A stretch of 64,000 nucleotides of DNA, taken from positions 62,001-126,000 of the forward strand of contig NZ_PYGA01000016.1 of assembly GCF_003014485.1 (NCBI RefSeq), given 5' to 3'. The position numbers and the translations under genes are program-made. Below the pieces are notes generated by a model. The model was given only the letters and a program-made list of their open reading frames with translations. It had not been told where the DNA came from and did not search any database. The stretch comes from Murinocardiopsis flavida. GTDB taxonomy: Bacteria; Actinomycetota; Actinomycetes; Streptosporangiales; Streptosporangiaceae. Below are positions 41,286-49,092 of this stretch, piece by piece (the first letter of the stretch is position 1; every line of letters begins with the position of its first letter).

Positions 41286-42467
41286 GTGCCCGTGCAACAC
41301 GTGACCGACGCCGAACGCCGCTCTCGCCTGGCCATTCGGCACGCTCTGGCGCCGGACTTCCGCGCCGACTCCCCCGTTGCGGCCACCCGGGCGGTGACCG
41401 CGCTCCACGCGACCGAACCGGCCACGGTCTACCTGTCATGTTGGGCCCGCGTCGCCGCGCTGACCCTCGCCGACGTCGACCAAGCGATCTACCAGGACCG
41501 CGTGCTCGTCAAACAGCTGGCGATGCGGCGCACGCTCTTCGTGTTCCCCCGCGACCTGCTGCCCACCGTGTGGCCGAGCTCCGCCGCGCGCGTCGCCCGC
41601 ACAGAGCGCGCCCGCCTGGGCAAGGACGTGGTCGCGTCGGGGCTCGCCGAAAACGGGGACGACTGGATCGATCAGGCCAGGAAAGAGGTCCTCGCCGTTC
41701 TCGCCGACGCACCGGAGGGCCTTTCCGCCATCGACGTGCGCCGGGCCGTGCCCAGGATCGCCGTGAAGGTCATCGGGCAGGCGGGCGAGGCGTGGTCGGC
41801 GCCGCGGGTGCTCACCGTTCTCGGCGCCGCCGGGGACATCGTGCGCGGGGTCAACACCGGCCGCTTCCCCGCCTCGCAGCCGCGGTGGACCCTGACCGGG
41901 CAGTGGCTCGGCGACGTCCCCGCGCCGCGGGGCGTCGCCGAGGGCTATCGGGATCTCGTCCGCCACTGGCTCTACAGCTTCGGGCCGGGGACCGAGGACG
42001 ACATCGTCTGGTGGCTGGGCGCCACCAAGACGATCGTGCGCACCGCACTGTCCGAACTCGACGCCGTCGCGGTCTCCCTCGACAACGGCGCCACGGGCTG
42101 GCTGCTGCCCGACGACACCGACCCGGTCGCCGACCCGGGCTCGTGGGTCGCGCTGCTGCCGGTGCTCGATCCGACCGTCATGGGCTGGCGCGACCGGGAC
42201 TTCTACCTCGGCCCGTACCGCGACGAGCTCTTCGAGAGCCGCGGGAACGCGGGCACCACGGTCTGGGCCGACGGCCGCGCGATCGGAACGTGGGTGCAGG
42301 ACGACCGAGGGGCCGTCCGGGTGCAGCTGCTCGAATCCGTCCCGCCGTCGACGCAGCGGGCCCTCACGGAGGAGGCGGAGCGGCTGACCGAGTGGCTCGG
42401 CGGCGTCCGTATCGGCACCGGCTATGTCTCACCGGCGATGCGGTCGGCAACGCGCGCACTGGGATGA
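41286..42467 (+). CDS. winged-helix DNA-binding protein (HTH_42; AlkZ/YcaQ-like)
   Basis: About 393 aa from GTG 41286 (ATG 41190 also in frame). Sequence features: ATRAVTALHATEPATVYLSCWAR, LVKQLAMRRTLFVFPRDLLP, YRDLVRHWLYSFGPGTEDDIVWWLG, and LPVLDPTVMGWRDRDFYLGPY. These fit the HTH_42 family, whose characterised members are DNA glycosylases for interstrand crosslinks. The QxQ catalytic motif of AlkZ is not obvious, so glycosylase activity is unproven. Single gene. Confidence 0.82.
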   Translation: MPVQHVTDAERRSRLAIRHALAPDFRADSPVAATRAVTALHATEPATVYLSCWARVAALTLADVDQAIYQDRVLVKQLAMRRTLFVFPRDLLPTVWPSSAARVARTERARLGKDVVASGLAENGDDWIDQARKEVLAVLADAPEGLSAIDVRRAVPRIAVKVIGQAGEAWSAPRVLTVLGAAGDIVRGVNTGRFPASQPRWTLTGQWLGDVPAPRGVAEGYRDLVRHWLYSFGPGTEDDIVWWLGATKTIVRTALSELDAVAVSLDNGATGWLLPDDTDPVADPGSWVALLPVLDPTVMGWRDRDFYLGPYRDELFESRGNAGTTVWADGRAIGTWVQDDRGAVRVQLLESVPPSTQRALTEEAERLTEWLGGVRIGTGYVSPAMRSATRALG

Positions 42468-42530
42468 CGGGATGGCGGGCGCCCCAGCCCGCCCCCGCCC
42501 CGCCCCGATCCGATCCGCCACACCCTCTCC

Positions 42531-42562
42531 TGATGCATTGATGCATTGATGCGTTGATGCGG
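42531..42562. repeat. four tandem TGATGCNN octamers
   Basis: TGATGCAT, TGATGCAT, TGATGCGT and TGATGCGG in tandem, between the winged-helix gene and the convergent kinase. AT-rich for this genome. Confidence 0.8.
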
Positions 42563-42624
42563 GCAGATCCGCAGCGGCGGCCGCTCCTCGCCGGGGCTCC
42601 GAGGTCGACTCTCGAACGCGACGA

Positions 42625-44349
42625 TCACTTCGCCTGTTCGGGGAACCACTCCAGGCAGGCTCGCAACCGGTGCGCCTTCCGGTTGAGGACGGCGTGGACG
42701 TCCTTGGCCTTGCACACAATGACACCGCCCTGGAAAGGTTCCCCTCGCGGCCGGGACCGCCCCTTCCCCGGCCAGACCACGACACTGGTGTCGCCGGCCG
42801 AACCGACCAGGCGGACCCGGTCCACGTCGGCCCACGCGACCCGCTGGGCTTCTCCTCCCGCGCGATCACGCCACGACAATCCGTTCCGGTCGAAGGTGAG
42901 CCAAGGCGCGGGACGCAGGTACTCCACCGCACCGAGGGCAAGGCCGAGCAGCGGGCTCCCCAACAGCAAGAACTGCGGCAGGCCCGCCACCGGGTGCGGC
43001 GGGTACTGAGTCGGCACCAGCGCGGCGATGACCAGCCCCAGGATCACACAGACCAGAACCGCGCTCGCGCCGATCCCGAGTCCATCGGATATCTTGCTGG
43101 CGGTGAACGTCACCGTCTCCACCGGTTCCGGCGGTGAACGGCGCTTGGTGGTGTCGAAGGTGACCGCGGCGCCCCTCGGTCCCACCGTCACCTGCCGTTG
43201 CGTGCCACTGAGCGTTCCCACCCGCGCCTGGACAGCGTGCGCACCTGCTCCAATCTTGAAGGCTTGGCTGGTGCCTTCGGGGACCGTGCCCAGCACAGCC
43301 CCGTCCATGACGATTTCGAGCTCGTCCGGGCCGAGGTTGCCGATCACCAGGTCCGCCTGGTCCGTGCGCGCCGCCCTACCGGAATCGCGTCCTCCGCGGG
43401 ATCCTGCGCTCTCACGCTCTTTCTCTCCGGGGGATCGCGTGCGGTCGGTGTCGATCAGGGTGTACAGGCGTGTCGTGTGCTGGGCGATGACCTCGGTGAG
43501 GTCATCGCCCGGCCACCACTCGCCGGTACTCGCGGGTGCACGCGGCGCCAGGATCGCCAGGACGTCCCGCAGCTTGTCCAGGTGGATCCGCGCACCCGGA
43601 TCCTTGGCCAGGCATTCCGCCACCATCCCGCCCACGGGGCCGCGCAGGCCGGACAGGTCCGGCTTCTCGTGCACGACCCGGAAGAGGACGGCGTGGGCCG
43701 GGCCTTCACCGAACGGGCTGTGTCCGGTCATGGCGAAGACCAGCACGCACCCCAGCGAGAACACGTCGGACGCCGGCCCAACCGGCTGGGCACGGGCCTG
43801 TTCGGGGGACGTGAACGCCGCCGTGCCCAAGACGGTGGAGGGCTTGGTGAAGGAGGTGTTGTCCAGGACGCGGGCGATGCCGAAGTCGATCACCCGCGGC
43901 CCGTCCTCGCCGAGCACGACGTTCGCGGGTTTGAGGTCTCGGTGCACGATCCCGCTCGCGTGCACGGCGACCAGCCCCTCGGCCAGCCCGGCCCCGAGCG
44001 CCGCGACTGAATCCGGGTTCAGGGGACCGCGCTCGGTTATGGCTTGGTGCAGGGAGGGGCCCGGGATATAGGCGGTGGCCAGCCACGGCGGGTCGGCACC
44101 GGTGTCGGCGTCGATGACCGGGGCGGTGTAGAAACCGCCGACCTTGCGGGCGGCCATCACCTCGTCGGCGAAACGCCGACGGAAGGCCGCGTCCCCGGAC
44201 AGTTCGGGCCGCACGACCTTGACCGCGACCAGGCGTCCACCCGGGGAGCGCCCCAGGTACACCTGCCCCATCCCGCCCGCTCCGAGCCGCGCATGCAACT
44301 CGTATTGGCCGAATCTGGTGGGGTCGCCTTCGCGCAGGGGTTCGGCCAC
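42625..44349 (-). CDS. Ser/Thr protein kinase, PknB-like
   Basis: 574 aa. Kinase domain (about 15-270): GAGGMGQVYLGRS, VAVKVV, catalytic HRDLKPANVV, DFGIARVLD, and APE-like SPEQ. A linker and a possible carbohydrate/PEGA-like region (LGPDELEIVMDGAVLGTVPEG) follow, then two membrane segments (about 435-458 and 470-490). The tail is PH-like (WLTFDRNGLSWRD, RVAWADVDRVRLV). PEGA-like followed by TM and a PH-like end is an unusual order for PknB relatives, which carry extracellular PASTA repeats. Substrates unknown. Confidence 0.92.
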   Translation of the reverse strand: MAEPLREGDPTRFGQYELHARLGAGGMGQVYLGRSPGGRLVAVKVVRPELSGDAAFRRRFADEVMAARKVGGFYTAPVIDADTGADPPWLATAYIPGPSLHQAITERGPLNPDSVAALGAGLAEGLVAVHASGIVHRDLKPANVVLGEDGPRVIDFGIARVLDNTSFTKPSTVLGTAAFTSPEQARAQPVGPASDVFSLGCVLVFAMTGHSPFGEGPAHAVLFRVVHEKPDLSGLRGPVGGMVAECLAKDPGARIHLDKLRDVLAILAPRAPASTGEWWPGDDLTEVIAQHTTRLYTLIDTDRTRSPGEKERESAGSRGGRDSGRAARTDQADLVIGNLGPDELEIVMDGAVLGTVPEGTSQAFKIGAGAHAVQARVGTLSGTQRQVTVGPRGAAVTFDTTKRRSPPEPVETVTFTASKISDGLGIGASAVLVCVILGLVIAALVPTQYPPHPVAGLPQFLLLGSPLLGLALGAVEYLRPAPWLTFDRNGLSWRDRAGGEAQRVAWADVDRVRLVGSAGDTSVVVWPGKGRSRPRGEPFQGGVIVCKAKDVHAVLNRKAHRLRACLEWFPEQAK

Positions 44350-44465
44350 GGCACCGCTTCCAGGTAGTGAAGGGGAGCAATGGTCTCATAAGGGCACGAC
44401 TGTCCGGATAGGCGGTCGATTGGCGAATGCCGGTTCCGCATGCGCGAGCCGACCGTCCGGGGTCC

Positions 44466-45068
44466 CTAGGCCGGGTGCTCGGGTACAGCGCCGGAGATGG
44501 CCCCGGTTACGAACCGGGTGATGTCCGCGGTGGCCGGGGGGCCGGGGGTGTGGTCGGTGAACAGGAGGTGCCCGCCGCCGACCAGGGAGAGGGTGAGCGA
44601 GTCGATGTCGGCGTCGGCGGCGATGCGGCCCCGTTCGCGCTCCTCGGTCAGGTAGGCGGAGATGGCGGCCGTGGCTTCGGCGAGGATCGCGATCCCGCCT
44701 CCGGACCTGGCCTGCCGCAGCCGCGCGCGCAGCTCGTCGCGGAAGGTGATGAGCGGGATGACCGCCATCGGGACAGGTCCGAAAAGGGTGGTCAGCGCGT
44801 TGGTGAGGTTGTCGGCCACGGTGCCGGTGCCGGCGGACTCGCGCAGCGCGGCCGCCTGGGTTTCGAGCCGCGCGGCCCGGTCGAGGACGAGGTCGGTGAG
44901 GAAGGCGTCGAAGTCGCCGAAGTGCCGGTGCAGGACCCCTTTGGCGCAGTCGGCCTCATCGGTGACGGCGCGGCTGGTCAGCCCGTCGGGCCCCTCCCGC
45001 AGGAGGACGCGTTCGGCTGCGTCGAACAGCTGCTGCCGCGCGTCGCGAAGGTGTACCCCGGTCGGCAT
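44466..45068 (-). CDS. TetR-family regulator
   Basis: 200 aa from ATG 45068 (AGGAA upstream). HTH: REGPDGLTSRAVTDEADCAKGVLHRHFGDFDAFLTDLV. Ligand domain follows. An in-frame GTG at 45128, inside the palindrome, would add 20 residues. Divergent from the methyltransferase, whose start codon lies in the same 40-bp palindrome; autoregulation is likely. Confidence 0.9.
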   Translation of the reverse strand: MPTGVHLRDARQQLFDAAERVLLREGPDGLTSRAVTDEADCAKGVLHRHFGDFDAFLTDLVLDRAARLETQAAALRESAGTGTVADNLTNALTTLFGPVPMAVIPLITFRDELRARLRQARSGGGIAILAEATAAISAYLTEERERGRIAADADIDSLTLSLVGGGHLLFTDHTPGPPATADITRFVTGAISGAVPEHPA

Positions 45069-45110
45069 CCACGGTTCCTCTCGCGCGTCGGGCCGCTGGC
45101 ACCGCTTGTT

Positions 45111-45150
45111 GAGTGGGCATGCGCCCACTAATGTGGGCGCATGCCCACTC
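45111..45150. promoter_or_regulatory. 40-bp palindromic operator over the methyltransferase start
   Basis: Perfect 18-bp arms (45111-45128 and 45133-45150) around TAAT. Each arm itself contains GTGGGC...GCCCAC. The ATG of the methyltransferase (45141) is inside the right arm; the same sequence on the other strand begins the extended TetR frame. Confidence 0.8.
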
Positions 45151-46052
45151 TACCGCGAGAGCCAGCAGAGCCGTTCCCTGACCAGCCGCATGAGCCGCGT
45201 GAGGTCGCCGAACTGTCCCCGGGCCAATCGCAAGTGCCGCGTGAGGCTGCCGAACCGTCCCCGGGGCAGTCGCACAAGGCCCGGTCGATGGCCGAGTCGT
45301 TCGGCGTCGATGCGCAGCGCTACGACCACGCGCGGCCCTCCTATCCCGACGCGCTGGTGGCGCGGATCGTCGCGGGGATTCCCGGAACCGACGTGCTCGA
45401 CGTCGGCTGCGGTACCGGCATCGCGGCCCGCCAGTTCCAGGCCGCCGGCTGCACCGTCCTCGGCATCGAGCCCGATGCGCGGATGGCCGACGTCGCACGC
45501 GCCAAGGGCGTGCGGACCGAGGTGGCGGACTTCGAGTCCTGGCAGCCGTGCGGCCGGACGTTCGACGCGGTCGTCGCCGCGCAGGCGTGGCACTGGGTCG
45601 ACCCGGTCGCCGGGGCCGTGAAGGCGGCGCAGGTGCTGCGCCCCGGCGGGCGGCTGGCGATCTTCGGGCACGTCTACGAGCCGCCCGCCGAGGTGGCCGG
45701 ACCGTTCGCCGCCGCCTTCCGGCGGGTGGCGCCCGACTCCCCGCTCAACGGCCAACCGGACCGGCGTCCGATCGACCTCTACCAGGCGGCCTACGCGAAG
45801 ACCGCCGCCACGATCAGCGAGACCGGGCGGTTCGACGGGCCCGAGCAGTGGCGGTTCGACTGGGAGCAGTCCTACACGCGCGGCCAGTGGCTCGACCTGC
45901 TCCCCACCACCGGCGGCCTCACCCGCCTCCGCCCCGACCAGTTGGCCGAGGTATTGGACGCGGTCGGGGCCGCCATCGACGCCCTGGGCGGGCGCTTCAC
46001 GATGAGCTACACCACCCTGGCCGTGACCGCCGTCCGCGCCGCCGCGCTCTGA
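45141..46052 (+). CDS. class I SAM-dependent methyltransferase
   Basis: 303 aa. Catalytic core from about residue 50: FGVDAQRYDHARPSYPDALV, motif I VLDVGCGTGIAARQF, VLGIEPDARMADVA, and AAQAWHWVDPVAGA (the UbiE/TAM-like WHW signature). The first 47 residues are three 14-residue repeats not found in the family; ATG 45288 would start a protein without them. Regulated by the divergent TetR. Small-molecule substrate unknown. Confidence 0.9.
   Translation: MPTLPREPAEPFPDQPHEPREVAELSPGQSQVPREAAEPSPGQSHKARSMAESFGVDAQRYDHARPSYPDALVARIVAGIPGTDVLDVGCGTGIAARQFQAAGCTVLGIEPDARMADVARAKGVRTEVADFESWQPCGRTFDAVVAAQAWHWVDPVAGAVKAAQVLRPGGRLAIFGHVYEPPAEVAGPFAAAFRRVAPDSPLNGQPDRRPIDLYQAAYAKTAATISETGRFDGPEQWRFDWEQSYTRGQWLDLLPTTGGLTRLRPDQLAEVLDAVGAAIDALGGRFTMSYTTLAVTAVRAAAL
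45153..45278 (+). repeat. three tandem 42-bp units inside the methyltransferase gene
   Basis: Units at 45153-45194, 45195-45236 and 45237-45278 encode a PRExAExxPxQ-type 14-mer three times. Units 2 and 3 are the most alike; unit 1 has drifted. Confidence 0.8.
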
Positions 46053-46090
46053 GCCGCGCCAACCGCCGATCAGGGAATCCGTGCGGTTGA

Positions 46091-46165
46091 TCGACGCCTG
46101 TGTGGGCGCCGATGGGTTGCACGAATGCGTGAGGCCGGTCGACGCTGCCGTGGGCGCTGACCGGC
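46091..46165. repeat. two degenerate copies of a 48-bp unit
   Basis: TCGACGC followed by TGGGCGC recurs at 46091 and 46139, 48 bp apart. It lies in the 240-bp gap after the methyltransferase; no gene is supported there. Confidence 0.5.
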
Positions 46166-46293
46166 CGCGCGGGGCGTCCGGCCGTGTTGCGCACGGGGCC
46201 GCAGTTGACGGTGTCAGCGCGCGGGCGGGAACGTGCGGCCGTGGTCGGCACGGGTGCGCGCGGGCGCTGGCCCGTGCGCGGCCCCGTGCCGGG

Positions 46294-46779
46294 TCAGCCG
46301 TCCTGTCGCGGCCTTCCCGCTGCGTGGCGCCGCTCGGACCGGGCGCGGGCGGCGTCGTGAGCGGCGCGCAGCAGCGCGACGACCGTGTCCGCTGTCTCCG
46401 GGCCCGGATTGACGACGCAGATCCAGCCGAGCTCCCCGTAGACCGGGTGCGGCACCACGCTGTCGGCGGCCGCGTAGTCGCGGGGCCGGGTGAGGGCGCG
46501 CGGCTCCTCCCCCGTCAGTTCCCGGAACGTCGCGCGGTCCACGTGGACGTTGACCCGCCAGCGGTCGGCGGGGTCCAGGGCGGAGGCGGTGTCGCCGGGG
46601 TAGTCCTTGGTGACGATGGTCCCGTAGGGCTGGACGTTGTTCGGCATCTGTCCGTCGGGCGCGTGGTAGAAGAACACGTCGCCCCATGCGATCTCGGGGA
46701 GGTCGCCGCCATGTTCGGCGACGACCGCGAGCGCGCCGTCGAATCCGCGCACGGTCGTGATGATCTGTTCCATTCTCAT
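46294..46779 (-). CDS. DUF6194-family protein
   Basis: 161 aa. PEIAWGDVFFYHAPDGQMP, YGTIVTKDYPGD, RVNVHVDRATFRELTGEEP and DSVVPHPVYGELGWICVVNPG match my memory of DUF6194. Soluble, unknown function, sometimes a stand-alone gene. ATG 46779 or 46773; no ribosome site, possibly leaderless. Divergent from the double MerR. Confidence 0.8.
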   Translation of the reverse strand: MRMEQIITTVRGFDGALAVVAEHGGDLPEIAWGDVFFYHAPDGQMPNNVQPYGTIVTKDYPGDTASALDPADRWRVNVHVDRATFRELTGEEPRALTRPRDYAAADSVVPHPVYGELGWICVVNPGPETADTVVALLRAAHDAARARSERRHAAGRPRQDG

Positions 46780-46820
46780 GGTTCGAGTATCGCCTTCAAG
46801 TGCCTATGTAGGGTTGGACT

Positions 46821-47591
46821 ATGGATGGGACGGCGGTCGGGGTGCCGCTGCGCACGGTCGAGATCGCGCGGGAGTCGGGGTACTCGCCGCAACAGGTGCG
46901 CAAGCTCGAACGGATGGGGGTCATCCCGCCCGCCGCCCGGTCGCGCAACGGCTACCGCGCCTACGCGCGGGTCCACGTGCACGCGCTGCGCGCCTATCGG
47001 GGGCTGGCGGCCGCCATGGGACCCGTCGCGGCCGGGGCGCTGCTCGCAGAACTGCGCACGGGCACGGTCACCGAGGCGGCCGCGGCGGTCAGCGCGGCGC
47101 ACGTCCGGCTCGCGCGGGAGCGCGAGGAGGCGCTGCGTGCCCAGCGGGCGCTGCGCGCGATCCAGGACGAAGCCGACACGCCGGGGTTCGAGCACGCGGA
47201 CGACGCGATGACGATCACGGAGCTCGCCGAGGCGCTCCAGGTGCGCGCGTCGACCCTGCGGTTCTGGGAGCAGGAAGGGCTGGTCGCCCCCGAGCGGGTG
47301 ACGTCGCTGCGTGCGCGCCGCTACGGCATCGAGGCCGTCAACGCGGCCCGGGTCACCGCCGCCCTGCGCGGCGCCGGGTACGGCATCCCGGCGGTGCGCG
47401 AGGTCATGGGCGCCCTGGACGGGATCGACGGGCAGGGCGAGGCCGGTCGCATCCTGGTCCGGCGCCTCGACGGGATCGCCGAGCGGACGGTGGCGCTGCT
47501 GCGCGCGGGTACGGACCTCGCGGCCGTCGTGGCGGCCGAGCGCGATCCGGAGCCGGACCCGGACCCGGACCCGGGCGGCGGACGGGGCTGA
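46821..47591 (+). CDS. MerR-family regulator with two HTH domains
   Basis: 256 aa. First HTH at about 10-48 (RTVEIARESGYSPQQVRKLERMG, NGYRAYARVHV), a helix (about 85-118), and a second HTH at about 131-170 (MTITELAEALQVRASTLRFWEQEGLV, RRYGIEAVNAARV). The C-terminus is Asp/Pro-rich (PDPDPDPGGG). A tandem MerR is unusual and may bind without dimerising in the normal way. Divergent from DUF6194 by 41 bp. Confidence 0.88.
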   Translation: MDGTAVGVPLRTVEIARESGYSPQQVRKLERMGVIPPAARSRNGYRAYARVHVHALRAYRGLAAAMGPVAAGALLAELRTGTVTEAAAAVSAAHVRLAREREEALRAQRALRAIQDEADTPGFEHADDAMTITELAEALQVRASTLRFWEQEGLVAPERVTSLRARRYGIEAVNAARVTAALRGAGYGIPAVREVMGALDGIDGQGEAGRILVRRLDGIAERTVALLRAGTDLAAVVAAERDPEPDPDPDPGGGRG

Positions 47592-47696
47592 GCTGCGGGG
47601 GTGTGAACGCGGTCATCGCGGCCGTCGTCGTCATCGCGGCTGTCGTCCCCCGGGCCCGGGCGCCGGACCGGACTGCGCTGCGGGGGTCGGGGCCCC

Positions 47697-47723
47697 TGTC
47701 ACGTTCGGCCTGCCTGGGCCGTC
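47697..47723 (+). promoter_or_regulatory. ECF41-type promoter for the AhpD-like gene
   Basis: TGTCACG (47697-47703), 16 nt, CGTC (47720-47723), 39 bp before ATG 47763. The -35 TGTCAC equals the known ECF41 consensus core. Confidence 0.7.
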
Positions 47724-47762
47724 GGTCGGGTGTAAGCACCGGACAACGGCAAGGAGCACACC

Positions 47763-48236
47763 ATGGACGCCCGCTTGAACCTCTTCGACAACCCGGTCGC
47801 CGCCAAGGCCATGAAGCACCTGCACTCGGCGGCTATGGCGCTGGAGGAATCGGGGCTGCCGGAGACGACCCAGCAGCTGGTGACGCTGCGCGCCAGCCAG
47901 ATCAACGGGTGCGGCGCCTGCGTCGACATGCACACCAAGGACGCGTTGGCCGCGGGTGAGAACCCGGTGCGCCTGACCATGGTCGCGGCCTGGCGGGAGG
48001 CCACGGTGTTCACCGAGGCCGAGCGGGCCGCGTTGGAGCTGGCCGAGCAGGGCACCCGCATCGCGGACGCGGCCGGGGGCGTCTCCGACGACGCCTGGGC
48101 CGGTGCGGCCAAGCACTACGACGAGGCGCAGCTCGCGGCGCTGGTGTGCGGGATCGCCTTCATCAACACCGCGAACCGCCTCAACGTCATCACCCAGCAG
48201 CCCGCGGGCGGCTACCAGCCCGGCCAGTGGGGGTGA
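47763..48236 (+). CDS. AhpD-like carboxymuconolactone decarboxylase family protein
   Basis: 157 aa. CxxC in NGCGACVDMHTKDALAAG with the downstream His of the family; KAMKHLHSAAMALEESGL and ATVFTEAERAALELAEQGT follow. Peroxidase/disulfide-type activity is probable. CMD-family proteins are the typical targets of ECF41 sigma factors, and an ECF41-type promoter lies directly upstream, although both sigma genes are 20 kb or more away. AAGGAG before ATG 47763. Confidence 0.93.
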   Translation: MDARLNLFDNPVAAKAMKHLHSAAMALEESGLPETTQQLVTLRASQINGCGACVDMHTKDALAAGENPVRLTMVAAWREATVFTEAERAALELAEQGTRIADAAGGVSDDAWAGAAKHYDEAQLAALVCGIAFINTANRLNVITQQPAGGYQPGQWG

Positions 48237-48273
48237 CGGCACCTCCCCTCCCCGCCCCGGCCGCGTCGGGGCA

Positions 48274-48304
48274 GGTCCGCCCTGGGCACCGCCCGGGGCG
48301 GACC
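48274..48304. terminator. hairpin terminator
   Basis: GGTCCGCCC (48274-48282) pairs with GGGCGGACC (48296-48304). Between the convergent AhpD-like gene and TetR gene. Confidence 0.65.
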
Positions 48305-48400
48305 GCGTTGGCGGCTCTCCGATCGGCTCTCCGGCCGGTGCTGCTGCGGCGGCCGCCGGACGCGTGGGGGCCGCGCGTACCCGCCGGTGGTGCGCGGTGG

Positions 48401-48967
48401 TCAGCCCTGCGGGCTCAGTCCCGCCACGGCCAGCCGGAACAGCCGGTCGGCGTGGGCGGCGGGGTCGGGGTGGTGCTCGGTGGCCAGTGCGATGCCGACG
48501 ATCAGCGCGATCAGCTCGGCGACGGTGACCTGCGGCGTCACCGCGCCGTCGCGGGCCGCGCGCCGCAGCAGCGGGCCCGCCGCCTCTTCCAGCGCCGCGG
48601 TGCAGGAGTTCTCGTGCACGGAGCCGACCCCGGCGCCGTCGTAGGCGAGCGTGGCCGCCAGCCCGCGGGCGGTGACGGAGTAGGCCACGACGTCGTCGAG
48701 CCATTCCAGGAGCGCGCTGCGGCTGTCGTCGCGGCCGGCCAGCTCGCGGGCGCGGGCGCACAGGGCCTCGACGCGCTCGTGGGAGACCGCTTCCAGCAGC
48801 GCCCAGCGGGTGGGGAAGTGGCGGCGCACGGTCGCCGAGCCGACCCCCGCGGTGCGGGCGATCTGCTCCAGTGAGGCGTCGGTGCCGTGGGCGGCGACCT
48901 CCTCCTCGGCCACGGCGAGGATGCGCGCGTAGTTGCGCCGGGCGTCGGCGCGCTGGCGGTCGGGCAT
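48401..48967 (-). CDS. TetR-family regulator
   Basis: 188 aa. RILAVAEEEVAAHGTDASLEQIARTAGVGSATVRRHFPTRWALLEAV is the HTH region. C-terminal ligand domain with LALATEHHPDPAAHADRLFRLA. Divergent from the NmrA-like gene; three operator copies lie between them. Confidence 0.9.
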   Translation of the reverse strand: MPDRQRADARRNYARILAVAEEEVAAHGTDASLEQIARTAGVGSATVRRHFPTRWALLEAVSHERVEALCARARELAGRDDSRSALLEWLDDVVAYSVTARGLAATLAYDGAGVGSVHENSCTAALEEAAGPLLRRAARDGAVTPQVTVAELIALIVGIALATEHHPDPAAHADRLFRLAVAGLSPQG

Positions 48968-48986
48968 GGCGTCACTTCCGGGATCA

Positions 48987-49068
48987 CTAAGCGGTGGGGA
49001 CCGCCGTTTGCTAAGTGGCGGTGTCCGCCGTATCGTATCGCAATATAAACGGCGGGCCCCGCCGTTTA
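48987..49068. promoter_or_regulatory. three TetR operator copies
   Basis: Copies 1 and 2 (48987-49010 and from 49011) share CTAAGyGGyGG...CCGCCGT at a 24-bp period. Copy 3 (49046-49068) is a perfect inverted repeat, TAAACGGCGGG mirrored about one C. Confidence 0.7.
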
Positions 49069-49092
49069 GTGGTCGAGTACTTGAGGAGCACC

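Noticed and set aside
41276-41304. TGTCACT followed after 16 nt by CGTG before the winged-helix gene, as a further ECF41 promoter
   Set aside because: The -10 is CGTG, not CGTC, and it would start transcription inside the predicted coding region.
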